Positions 19,320-29,859 of a stretch of DNA of 44,509 nucleotides are shown here, piece after piece. The DNA comes from Arachnopeziza araneosa (Eukaryota; Ascomycota; Leotiomycetes; Helotiales; Arachnopezizaceae). The translations under genes and the position numbers were made by a program. The stretch lies in assembly GCA_003988855.1 (NCBI GenBank), contig QYAI01000185.1:1-44509 (forward strand), in the 5' to 3' direction. The notes below the pieces were generated by a model. That model worked only from the letters and a program-made list of their open reading frames with translations, did no database searches and was not told where the DNA came from. Position 1 is the stretch's first letter. Each line of letters opens with the position of its first letter.

Positions 19320-22089
19320 TTAAATAAAATCCTCATTTCTACTCCGCTGTCCCATACGAGGTTGAGTAGTAGCCCCTCGCTTCTTCTGCTGTGTCTTGAC
19401 TATGCGCTCGTACTCTTTCTCACGCTCATGCTGCTCCTTGCGCTCATGATAAAAGGATCTTTCGCCAACCAGCCCTAATGAGTTGGTAGGAGTCATGATT
19501 TTTGAACTCTCGATAATAGGGGCAGGTGGAAAGAGTAAAGATGCCACATTCTTAGGAAAAGGTGAGAAAGCTCCGAATCCTTCTGCGATCCCCCGAGATA
19601 CCTCGCTTCTGTCACCTCCATATTGTTGGTCCCATATGTTGGTGGCGGAATCGGGCTGGGGTGACGCCGGGGATGGCACCCAGTTCCGTATGCTTAGAGG
19701 ATTGATGGACGGTTCTTTCTCCGATTTCTTCCTGTCAAAGCCACCACTGCTACTCTCATTGAACCCCATTATGTAAGCTTGTGCTGCAGGCCGGATCACC
19801 TCCTTGGGCCACTCATAGCCATATGCCATGTCGTTGTCTGCTTCCTCCTCCTCCTCCTCCTCCTCCTCTTCTTCTTCTTCCACCTCGGTGGTTGATATTC
19901 TCACTTCTATCTCACGCATCCAGTACTTCAACTCCTTCATATCTGGCCAGTCAGCACCACCCTTCCCGCCTCGCTTCTCATCATTATTCACTTTAGTGTA
20001 CCTCAATCTACCCTTCGGCAGCTTAGGTTTAAAGTGTGCTCGTCGGAGATGGGCAGCTGCACTATAGTATGCGTTGTATTCCTTCATTTGATTGCAGGGT
20101 TTACATTTTGCTAGAGGTAGCAAAGGCTTAGGATGACTTGTGTCATCCGTCGGCTCAACGCAAATGATCTTTTTGACTACTCGATTATGGGTTCGATCTT
20201 GATGCCGTCGGAGTTCATGCTCGCCACGGAACCCCTCCGGAAGTGCGTTGCAAAGCTTACAGTATACACGAGAATGTGTCGGTCTTTTATAATGTGATCG
20301 AGCAACAGGTGGGTTATTCTGCTTCTCGAGGTATTCGGTGTTCCCAAAATTTCCATGTGTGGTTGATGTCTGCTTCTTGTACAGGTTTATTGTTTCCACC
20401 GAAAGATTCTTCTTCATCTCGTTCAACGACTTCTCCAGTGGGACAACGTACACAGCGCCAAAGATATCTGACGCAACAACATGACCATAAACACCGCCAC
20501 TCCAGCTATCAAAGACCCAAGACCCGCTGTCCCCTTTTCGTAAATCTGTTTCAATCGTGTTCAGCATTGTACAATATTAGCTGTGACAAAAGCTTACGTT
20601 CATTGTGATTGAGCTCTAGTTTGCAGACCATATCCATGGATGTTCTTGGTGATAGCAAAAGATGTGTCGGGGGTGATAAAATTCCTCCCAGCCATCCACT
20701 TTGGCTGGAAGTTACTATAACTCTTGTCCCGCCTTCCAATAATCCTCCCTGTGAAAGAATCCGGCGGGCTTCCCCATCTGGAAAAATCGGATCGTGATTT
20801 AGCAGATGAAGAGATTGATTATATATCTCAATCAAGGCCCAGTCGCCTCGTCCCAAAGAAGGTGGACTCTCACATGAAGATTTATACACTAATCCCAAAC
20901 TCATCCATGATTTAGTATCATATTTCCAGGGTGGATACAGGTTTGCGGTTGTTGATCCATTCGTGGACAATGTATCAAGATCCAGTTCATAACAATCATC
21001 CTCTCCGGAAAGCGAAGCCTTATCACTATCACCGGTGTCATCTGATTCCGATTCTGAATCTAATAAATCTTCCTCTTCATCGATACCGCCGACAAGAAAG
21101 TGTCCTGCTGTCATGGCAAACACTCGTCCATTCGCTTCGAGGAGACCTCCGATTGTTGCGAAGCGGTCTTCACCGTTGATCACCGCTTTCACAACCACCC
21201 CACAAAGTGTATCACCAAAAGGTGTACTAACATCGACATAACACTCAACTCCCTCGATTTCTCCAAGGCGATCCGAAGGTTCACTTTTCATGAGCGACAT
21301 TGGAGATGACTCGCATATATAGATTTTAAAATACGGCGAGAATCGATCAGGGTTTGGTGGTTGAAAATCCTCCAACACAGTTGGTTGCTTGAAGAATTTT
21401 CGAACCTTCTTGGCAGTAGTCTTGTCACACTGGAGAAAGACCCATGGCTCAGCTTCAGCTTCGCTAGCGCCGAGAACCTTCAAGGTCATCAAGATGCCCT
21501 GATATCCTTGCACCTTTCGCGTCAATTTTCTGATCTCATCGGCGTATTGTTCTCTCAAATCATTGAATCTCACTTCTGTCAACCGGGGTATTGACCTATC
21601 GTAGGCTTTGAGCTTTATTTTATTCCTTCTGAGGCTCGGCGGCCAGAGTCCCTTCTGTTTCCCTACCGAGCTCCCGCTGATAGCTGCTTCTTCCAGGTTT
21701 TCTGGACTGGAGAGTTGCGACGCATACCCAGAGTCGAGTTGCGAAGGATTAGTCTTGGAACAATGAGATTCAGACTCTGGTTTGATGATCAGTGCCGGCT
21801 CCGCTTCGATGATCGTTGTCGGCTCTATTTTGACCGTTGATGTCGACTCCGTTTTGATCATCGATGCCGGCTGTGTCTGGACCATTGATGTCGGTTCCGT
21901 TTTGATCATTGATGCAGATTCTGTTTTGATCATTGGTGTAGGCTCTCTTCTCAGAGATAAGCCCGTTACACTTTCGGCACGTACTGGATCTCGAAGCCTC
22001 GTTTGTGTTGGCTCCATCTTCTCAGACATCGCCGACCGATCGAAAAAAGTTCTCTGATGGCTAGAAACTGTAGTCATAGTTCCGCTCAT
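19320..22089 (-). CDS. Chymotrypsin-like protease domain fused to two C2H2 zinc fingers (DUF7896-like)
   Basis: Not a characterised protein. Exons 22089-20598 and 20545-19320 (intron 20546-20597, GTAAGC..CAG) give 905 residues. In order: an 8-residue tandem repeat (about 48-103) carrying five SUMO-consensus I/V-K-x-E motifs; a short basic/coiled region; then a protease-like domain with TAGHF (His330), GDWALIEI (Asp416) and KGDSGSWVF (Ser504), followed by GHVVASDIFGAVYVVPL. This has the order and context of a trypsin-fold triad, with an acidic insertion after the His. Two zinc fingers follow: C593/C596-H612/H617 and C645/C648-H663/H668, with GFRGEHELRRH and AYYSAAAHLRRAHF typical of a common fungal finger pair. 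A run of about 17 Glu (19842-19880) and a basic C terminus complete it. No signal peptide, so intracellular, perhaps nuclear. Enzymatic activity and DNA binding are inferred only. Confidence 0.85.
19842..19880 (-). repeat. GAG/GAA microsatellite encoding poly-Glu
   Basis: An uninterrupted run of CTC/CTT triplets on the plus strand encodes about 13 or more consecutive Glu within the C-terminal half of the protease/zinc-finger protein. Likely length-polymorphic. It lies just C-terminal to the second zinc finger. Confidence 0.85.
21781..21948 (-). repeat. 24-bp coding minisatellite, seven units
   Basis: Seven imperfect 24-bp units in the 5' part of the protease/zinc-finger gene, each giving eight residues of the form S/T-M-I-K-T-E-x-x. 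The reading frame is kept in every unit. Units differ mainly by transitions and by replacement of the central Lys in two units (Gln at residue 71, Glu at residue 95). Confidence 0.85.
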
Positions 22090-23024
22090 CGAAAAGTTTC
22101 GTATCTTTGTTGATCTGAGGAAAATGAAGGTTTCAAGGCTGATGAAGAGTGCGATTCAAGTTGTACTCATTGCGGGCAACCTAGTCTACATACACTGCTT
22201 CAGCTTCACCGAGAGCAAGCATCGTAGTTGGCTGGAATAACGCCATGCATGTCACAGCCTCCACCAAGAATACCTGATACCGCGGTCGGTTGACTTTCCG
22301 AGGCACAACTAGAAAATTCAAGGCTGGATTCTTACAGTGTTGATGAAAAGTCTAAGAATTCGACAAATTTTTGTCTGCAGATGCCATCTCTCAAAGCGAG
22401 TCGCACTTCTTGGTGACAAACACTTTCAATGTATTGAAGGGGTGTAATATGTACTAAATGCGGACTGTCGATGTCTCTAAGTGGGAAGTAGCATCTAGAA
22501 GGAGGCCACGAATTAATTCACCTCTCTCTTATTAAAGAAGAATAACTTTAAGTATAACATGAATTGCCCATTGCTAATTGAATCTCTTCCAACTAGTGTT
22601 TACTCTTTCATACAGATTTACTTATATTATCCAACACCTATGTTAATTACATAAACTCTGTTCTGATGTGCTACCTCTTCAAGTACCTGCAGAGCAGAGC
22701 GCCTCGCGAGGCCCAGCGCTGCTTTGACGGGTCTCAAACAGCAATAAGCGATGAGTTGGCGCGTACAGACTAAAAGCCACGCTGTTAGTGGGAATGGTAT
22801 TAGTAAGTCATCCCCAAATCCAACAATTCTCAGCGCGTAAATCTCTGTGGCTGAAACACCTTCTACGCGCCAGCTGGAGGCAATTCCTGGAACAAGTCAT
22901 TTTTTAACACAGGAAACTCTTTTCAAAAAGAATCCTTTCAATCTTTCTTCGCGGAAAAAGTAATAATTCTATAATTCTTTGAGAATAAAGAGTTTTTCAT
23001 AGGCGTTACAATCTCTTTCCGACG
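22090..23024. promoter_or_regulatory. Divergent intergenic region
   Basis: 935 bp between the protease/zinc-finger gene (-) and the DUF6594 gene (+). No gene found. A perfect 12-bp palindrome GCCTCGCGAGGC is at 22701-22712 in a locally GC-rich patch within AT-rich sequence. The final 100 bases before 23025 are AT-rich and look like a 5' UTR/promoter. Confidence 0.45.
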
Positions 23025-24137
23025 ATGGAAGAAGCATCTCCTTCGCAGCAGCCCGAAGCCCAGAGGTCAAGTGCTGAAAATTCAAGACGGTTCCAAGACG
23101 AGTATGAGTTTTCATACCTTTCGGAAGCAGCAGAGCTCATATGTCAAGACTCAGACCTTCAGATATTTCAGCGTTTCGACGAACTACGAGTTTTCGTGAT
23201 TCTTCGGCACCAGCGTCGATTGGCAGCCCTGGTTGAGGAAATGGAAGCCTTGAAGAGAAAGGCTCCGATAGATGGTAATGAAAGAGATGTATGGGAGGGT
23301 AGAACGCTTGATGGTTTCACCAAAGTCATCGAATCTACCTTGAGAGATTATGGTACGTGATCAGTCTTAAAGTACAATCTGAACAACAAGCTGAGTGCTT
23401 CCAGATGCTGCAATTTTAGCTCAGGCAAGGGTCGATCAATTTCCTCGCCCGCCTCAAAAGTTCTTGACTAGCTTCATCAGATTCTGCTCAAGCAATATAT
23501 ATTTGCTGAATGTCGATCTTGGGGTAGATAAATCCAGAAGAAAGATCAGAGGAAGGAGCGCGGATTCACTAGCAGCAATAGCTGCAACAGAGAAATCTTG
23601 GACTCATCGCTTGGTTGATAAAAGCGAATTTCTGCGCACGCGCCTTGCTAAAGTAAGCTCTCCGCTTCAATTTGAACCCTGAATCATTTTTCGCCTCAGC
23701 GTGTTTAGTTGCGTGTCTTGACTTGGTAATTTTATCTTACGAAGAAGCCAGACATTGGAGTATAGGACAGTTGAGAACAAGAAACGAAACAATAAAGGAT
23801 GGCATATTACAACATACTCAGAATCGAAAATCCGGAGCGTGGAAATCATCTTCTTGAATGTTACCTTCGGTCTTATGTTGATTTGCCCTATTATCGCACT
23901 CTCATTTGTGAAGAGTGCCGTGTGGAAATTAGTCATAGTGCTAAGCTTCTTGCTATTCGGTGCTATTCTCACGTCAGGCATAATCACTAAGGCAAATAAC
24001 ACTGGTCTAGGTGTTCTAGCAGGGTATGTTACTCATTCGAATCACCATTTAATCGTTCTTTGGACTTTGCTCATCCAAGTTATAGGTACGGTGCAATCCT
24101 TGTGTTCTTTCTTGGCGTGAACGTAAACACCTCTTAA
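23025..24137 (+). CDS. DUF6594-family membrane protein
   Basis: Role unknown; a family common and multi-copy in filamentous ascomycetes. Exons 23025-23352, 23405-23652, 23709-23725, 23766-24023 and 24086-24137 give 300 residues, a normal family length. The N-terminal segment SYLSEAAELICQDSDLQIFQ and on to RFDELRVFVILRHQRRL is the usual opening (a soluble helix pair). Three membrane segments close the protein: VTFGLMLICPIIALSFV, LVIVLSFLLFGAILTSGII and GVLAGYGAILVFFLGVNV. The last is formed only by splicing 24024-24085 (GTATGT..TAG), and the AGYGAILVFFLG match supports it. The 17-nt exon between introns 23653-23708 and 23726-23765 is the least certain part; it keeps frame and avoids stops. Alternative: that stretch is spliced differently. 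Confidence 0.8.
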
Positions 24138-24448
24138 TGAATTTGTAGCTGGATCTGATCTAGGAGATTGCGAGGAGTTTAGGCTTGGTATCCCCAAAAA
24201 AATTTATGTGTTAAATTGAGCATGATCAGCTTATAGATTGCATAAATTCCACGGATACCTGCCTCATTTCATAGTAACTTGATTTATAATCGAGTAAATT
24301 TTTCAATTGAAATAACTAGGAAGGAAGAGGTACCATTTCTAAAAGGCTCTTAAATCCTGCGCCAAAACTTTTGACAGCACAATATCAATAAGATATAAAA
24401 GAAGGCATGAAAAAAATAACCACTTGAGCTTAAGCATTCGTTCGGCCA
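24138..24448. other. Convergent AT-rich 3' region
   Basis: 311 bp between the convergent DUF6594 and beta-lactamase-like genes. AT-rich, with no open frame of note. Presumably 3' UTRs and polyadenylation sites. Confidence 0.4.
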
Positions 24449-26203
24449 TCATGGCGCCAAGTGGGCTTCTTCTGTCCGCTTAAATTCATCGTAGAAGAGT
24501 GAGCTTTGCCGGCTAACGCACACCACTCTGTCATTATTGTTGGCATCTTTCTTGACAGTGAGAGTAAAACTTAGTTCCTTCCATCCATGAGAATCATATC
24601 GGTCTATGGTGAAGCCAATTGGCGACAGTGGCTGAAGTCGAATCGACAAATCTCCCGTGCGAATAAATCCAGTGGGTTGGGGTTGTAAATGAAGAGAATT
24701 AGTGAAAGCTCCGACAATTCTCACCTTCTCTCCTTCAATAATAATTGTCTGCTCTATAGACTCACAACGGTATGTACCGTCTAAGTAAACTGGGCGTAGA
24801 TTGGGAGCACTTTTCTTGGTATCTTCGATTGCCAATCTATCCAAGAGACTCTGGCCTTCGACTGCAGCACGCGACGACATGCCAACAATATCTACAACCT
24901 TCTTCGTCAGATCAGACGTGCGAATACCTAAATCTTGTTGATGCTTCTTTAAACCTAGTGATGCTAGATCCCTCAAATTAAGACTCAATTCGAAAGTTCT
25001 CTGGAGGATAAGTCGCGAAATGTGATCCGAGGCATCAGTACGCCCGGTAGTGTTCGTGAGCACGATAACAAAGAATCCGTGTTTGGGGATCAAGTACAAT
25101 GAGCAAGTATATCCTTTGATTGCGCCTGCTAAATAGTACGCTATAACTTCCTTCTCGCCTTGTCGACGCCCTAGACAATATGTCGAACATATATTTACGG
25201 GTGAAATGAGGCGATTATAGGATCTGCACCCAGCTGTTGACGTTTCCAAGGTTGTCTGGATCCCAAAAAGAGATATTCTATCCGTCGTTGATCCAAGTAG
25301 TACCCCCTCGGGTTTGAGTATATTCTCAATATCTTCTTTCGTGAATAATGAACCCTGTCCTTTGATGCAAGCTAGAATATTTCGGAGAAGAGTGGCCCAG
25401 TCCGCCGTAGAGCTACGAGCTCCTAGCGCCGAGCTTACAAGGCTGTCTTGAGGATATAGTGAATGGTCGACGGGGTATCGATTTCCATCTGCAGAGACGA
25501 CAAATGATTGGGGAACGTAAATGCCGGGGGAGGTACTAGCACCCATAAACGTATGGTTCATCTTCAAAGGATCAAGTAGATGCCTTTTCATGACAACTTT
25601 CAGACTCTCCTTAGCAATAGCTTCGATGAAGCAACCAAGCAAGATGTAATTCCCATTGCTGTATTGGATATAGTCCTCCGAATATTTATACGCCTTGTCT
25701 GCAAGGCGTGGTCCTACGCGGAGGAAAGAGTCTTTTGACATGATTGAAGTTCCGTCTATAGCCAAGAAGGCATGGTTCATTGGCGGGAGAGAATTATAGT
25801 GAAAAGCGACCTGCCGCAGCGTCGGATTCTTTGGAAGTGGTGATAATTTCGTTTGGCTGAACCGATTGAATAGAAGAGTAAATGGTACTTCCCAAGGTTG
25901 TGGAAATTCTCGCAGGAATCGATACTGTTTATGTTCTTCTTTCTGCGAAAATGGAAGCTTATCCACGATAATAGAAAGTAGTAGAACGATCAATAGCTTG
26001 GTGTGCGACCCAATACCATAGACAGGCATGCCATCGCTCTCTGCTTCTCTAGCACGTTCTTCTTCTTCGTCAATGTAGAACGTCCGCTGTTGTTTCATTT
26101 TGTCGGATCTCTCTACGTGTACAGAGCATTGAGCAACGCCTGCATGTTGAAGAATGTGCCGAATATCATCTCCACAATCGTTCAAGAATTCCTCGCGAGG
26201 CAT
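24449..26203 (-). CDS. Beta-lactamase-related serine hydrolase (class C / penicillin-binding-protein fold)
   Basis: The family includes esterases, transesterases of secondary metabolism and D-amino-acid peptidases; fungal members rarely act on beta-lactams. A single exon gives 584 residues. The nucleophile motif is SHTK (Ser66-x-x-Lys69) in YGIGSHTKLL, and the second catalytic motif is YSN at 181-183 in IQYSNGNYILLG. The third position, normally H/K-x-G, may be LAGAIKGY; I cannot fix it. The last ~150 residues (from about LRPVYLDGTYRC) form an extra beta-rich C-terminal domain seen in larger fungal members. No signal peptide, so probably cytosolic. The first ATG, MPREEFLNDC, was taken as start. 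No intron is needed. Substrate unknown. Confidence 0.88.
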   Translation of the reverse strand: MPREEFLNDCGDDIRHILQHAGVAQCSVHVERSDKMKQQRTFYIDEEEERAREAESDGMPVYGIGSHTKLLIVLLLSIIVDKLPFSQKEEHKQYRFLREFPQPWEVPFTLLFNRFSQTKLSPLPKNPTLRQVAFHYNSLPPMNHAFLAIDGTSIMSKDSFLRVGPRLADKAYKYSEDYIQYSNGNYILLGCFIEAIAKESLKVVMKRHLLDPLKMNHTFMGASTSPGIYVPQSFVVSADGNRYPVDHSLYPQDSLVSSALGARSSTADWATLLRNILACIKGQGSLFTKEDIENILKPEGVLLGSTTDRISLFGIQTTLETSTAGCRSYNRLISPVNICSTYCLGRRQGEKEVIAYYLAGAIKGYTCSLYLIPKHGFFVIVLTNTTGRTDASDHISRLILQRTFELSLNLRDLASLGLKKHQQDLGIRTSDLTKKVVDIVGMSSRAAVEGQSLLDRLAIEDTKKSAPNLRPVYLDGTYRCESIEQTIIIEGEKVRIVGAFTNSLHLQPQPTGFIRTGDLSIRLQPLSPIGFTIDRYDSHGWKELSFTLTVKKDANNNDRVVCVSRQSSLFYDEFKRTEEAHLAP

Positions 26204-28330
26204 GTATGAAAATTCGATCGTTCTCGTCGTGAAAGACCGGTTTTGCGTAGAAGTAAGGAAGCTAACTGTGATTAATTATCGCCTTGACAAAAGAGTTCAA
26301 AGAATAGGGAGCGATGGAATGTAGACAACACTTGACTCTTGCCGCAGATTTTTAGAAAGGGGAGAGATACCTCTAGAGCAGTTTGGAAGATGAATTGTCA
26401 ATCCTGCCGCTCGACACGAGCGCTGCGTGTCCAGAGGTGCTTCAGGCCTTTGACAAGTTGAGAGCTTCCTGATGTGCAGATTGACCAAGAGGGTAGTTAT
26501 GGTGAATCGGGTTGAATAATAAAGTAGTGACGCGCGTATCTGGCAAGTTCAAAGTCATCAGATTTTCTTGAATTTCTCAAATTGTTCCAACAGGTGACAG
26601 AAGGGAGCCTTTGAAATTTGGCGCCGGATAGCGCTCTTAGCTCGAAAACTTGGGTTGTATCAGACACAACAAGTGACTGGAATCACTACCTTCTAAGCCG
26701 GTTAATTCCTATCCATTCTGCTCAGCGCTCTGTTCCTGCCATTTGGACTTTGCACATAGATCACGTTAGACCAACGTATAAGGTGAGGGATCCATATGTA
26801 CGTTAAAACAATATTTCCTACGGGTAGGGTTTCGATTACGACAAAGCAGCACTTGTTCTAAAGCTTCGTAGGCTTGACTCGTTCGAACAAGGCTAATTCG
26901 GACCGAGAAAGATGGTTAGCCGGACAATACTGAACGCTGTCTTTTGGTTCAACTCACGCTAGTTATGTAGCCGTAGCCGTCCCCACATCAACTATATTCA
27001 CATATTTTCCCTCCTCCTTTATCAACTCACCTATGTCTCCCCAAGATTCTATATTCATGGAATGTTGCCATTGACCAACTCTGGCTCCTAACCGCAAATC
27101 CTAAACAGTAGCCCTAAACTCAACCCGTCTACTTGCAACTCGCCGTGGTCACCGAAGCCCTGATGAATCCAAGAGAGTGGGAATGTGTCAAGCTTGTAAA
27201 CCATTGGTATTGGCAAAGCTGAGACTGATGATTTTGGAAGCATCCTGCCGCTTAGAATATTGGCTGATTTGAGAACAAGCTCCATGGTTCCTTCCCCGTA
27301 CGAACCAACATGACAACCTGTCAATCAAAGCACCATATAAGTACAAAGATTTTCTAGTTGTACCGGCTTCATCTCGAGCGGCCGAATTGATAAGGCTCCG
27401 CTTAGCCTGAAGATAGATCTTTTTCTGTCTTGGTTGGGTCTAAGACTAAATTGATAGCAGCTGACCTAAGATAGCAAATGGAAACATCGCTAGGTTCCAT
27501 GATCAAAATGCTGTTTGGTTTCGTCCATTAACTGCTACATCCCAGATTAGCAGAGTTTGTTAAAATTAGATGGGATATACATTACTACCAGAAAAGCACG
27601 TGCACGATATCACGTGAACAATGTGTTTTTTCACGTCCTCATTTTCTTCTGCAACAGTCGTTGAAAGTATGCGGTACATATCTCGCAAACTAGTGGTTAT
27701 CTCTTAGACTTCTGCTATTCTGATGTTCTATCATCTAGATGTATGACTGTTTCGCGAGTATTCATCTTCATACCTGTTTGAGTGCCGCAGTCAGAAATAA
27801 TATTAATAAAAGCTCGTTGTTGGGGAACATCGGTAACTTTATTTGATAAACATGTTCATTATCCATCAATTTGTAGCTTTCTCCGGTTAAGCTGGTCATC
27901 TCCTCGATTCTGAAATTTGCTGTAGCGTGTTCCCCTTTGATGTGGTGCTTGATCGCCATATTCTGCTTGGATTTTATACATTTGGCGACGTCGAATAGGC
28001 AGTGCAGATATCAATTTCGCTATGGATCGACATGACAAGAGGTACTTGATGCTAAAATTCGTTGCGAAGAGATGTTGTCAAGTTGTACGCCGCCTGTGCA
28101 TCATGCAAGTCGCTCTAATGAGATTCAGCGAGCCTGACGTCGAAAGCAATCGGAAAGCTTTCCTATTTGTCGGTGCTGATGATGATTCAGTACGATACAC
28201 AACAGATCAGAAGACAGGCCCCACCAGAGTTGAATTAGAGATTGGCATGCCAGAACTGCGATTTTTCAGACATCTTAAAGAAGAATCTCTGCAGAAACGC
28301 ACGATAGGAGGCTAGGCAACGACCTTGTAT
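26204..28330. other. Gene-poor intergenic region
   Basis: About 2.1 kb without a supportable gene. Two frames deserve note. A minus-strand frame at 27088-27324 follows a good acceptor (TTGACAG) and ends in a plausible protein-like stretch, but no donor exon was found. A minus-strand ATG frame at 27768-27959 ends at GTATGA. They may be remnants of one decayed gene. A plus-strand 97-residue ATG frame (28022-28315) has no recognised domain. Two E-boxes CACGTG lie at 27597-27602 and 27611-27616. Confidence 0.4.
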
Positions 28331-28651
28331 ATGATGTCAGGCTCAGTAGCTTTTTCTTCGACCAAGGGGGCTGCACATGATCCGTCAGCGGTAGCGGATC
28401 TATCACCCGTGGCGAGCTCGGACGAAGTGTTCAAGTCAAGCGGATCGGACAAGAAGGCAGGGAAAAAGGCAAAGAAGTCCAAGACCAAGACCAAGGCGAA
28501 GAAAGAAAAGAAGAAAAAAGAAGATAAAAAGAAGAAGACAAAGGATGACAACGAAGTACGTTATTGGCGTTGGGGCGCTGATTTGTAGGTGTATTACAGC
28601 TAACCAGCGCAGGCCTCAGCCAGCACCCAGACGAGTACCTCTGCAGTCTAG
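28331..28651 (+). CDS. Possible small Lys-rich protein
   Basis: An ATG frame (MMSGSVAFSSTKGAA) runs into a strongly basic tail rich in KK and KTK. At 28556 a GTACGT donor and at 28597-28612 a CTAAC plus GCGCAG acceptor allow a 57-nt intron; the join gives 87 residues ending STQTSTSAV. The branch site and acceptor are good, which is the main support. No family is recognised. The low-complexity Lys tail could also arise by chance in A-rich DNA. Function unknown. Confidence 0.3.
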
Positions 28652-29859
28652 CTAGTCCCCAGTGAATGCTTCTACTGTAAAGCGACTCGGTATGTTCTTT
28701 ATTTAACATGCCACAATTGATCTAGAGGTTCAACGATTCCAAGTCTAATATATCACAGGAATTATCAAACCGAAGAGCATACGGTTTCCATCCAAATCTT
28801 TCATTCTGTACTGGAGAGTTCCAGGAGCTTGGGCTTCCGCGACCGACTGAACGGGTCAAGACGAAGGAAAATGATCTTTTCATCCTGTCACACATAACTT
28901 TAGTCGAATCATATCTTAAATTATTGCTTGGCCTGAATCTTTTCCTGTTGCTACTTTTAGATCAGGAGAATTCGCTCTAATCATCTCTCTGCTCGCGGTG
29001 ATATCTTATGAATGCGCCCATGCATCTGCATCCTTGCGGGAGATGAGGCGGGCCGAACCGTCATCATCCGCATTGTTGATTTAAATTTGTTCGATCAGGA
29101 AAGACTTCATAACTAGAAACAGTTTTCATATTCCTTCTTGGATGCTTTTATCAATGTCTGTATGCGTATCAACCAACCTCTATATGTTGTTGTGTTTAAT
29201 GGTAATCTTGCTCCAACACACTGTTTATTATTCAAGTCTATCGCTTCTGTTTTGAATGGAAAGATTTCTGAATAAGTGTTGATCGAAATGCTAGGGAGAG
29301 CACCGTCGTGAAGTACAGATATGCTCAACTTAGTTGCAGTCTTACAGTCTTAAATAACCCATCACCGCATTCTCAAAGTGTAGAAATGCCATCCTCGCAA
29401 ACTAGGCGAGTAGCGAAAAGACAGAGGGCTTCAAAACTTCAGCTCTCCTGATCAAATACATCTATATAATAAAATAAACTACCCTTTAAAATTAGTAATT
29501 AGAAGTTTCAAAACAATCTTGAACAGTCTTTGGATGCCATATTTTCTCGGAACTTGCACGTGTTCTAGCCGCCACGTGAGGGCTGAAATGAACCTTGGAA
29601 GAACGCCACAAGCTCAGCTGAAAACCATATTGAAATCGACCATGTCCTGCACAAACTTCCCAATGGCATCTACTCCAGCTCATATTATATGGAATATCAA
29701 TCGTACTCTGTTCCATTCCAAACCGCTCTCTTTGTCTCCTATTCAAGTCCCCCTATTGCCTGACTATGGATCTCGACCCGACCCCACGACCTCAGCCCTG
29801 AGGCACGTGAGCTGCTGCTCGATTATTTCATCAAGGCCTTATCAGGTATCCTCTCTGCC
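28652..29859. other. Intergenic region upstream of the HET gene
   Basis: About 1.2 kb without a domain-bearing frame. Two CACGTG boxes lie at 29557-29562 and 29573-29578, 16 bp apart. The part from 29766 contains the likely original start of the HET gene: an ATG at 29766 opens a frame that stops after 11 codons, while the next frame continues a protein-like sequence into the gene. Confidence 0.45.
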
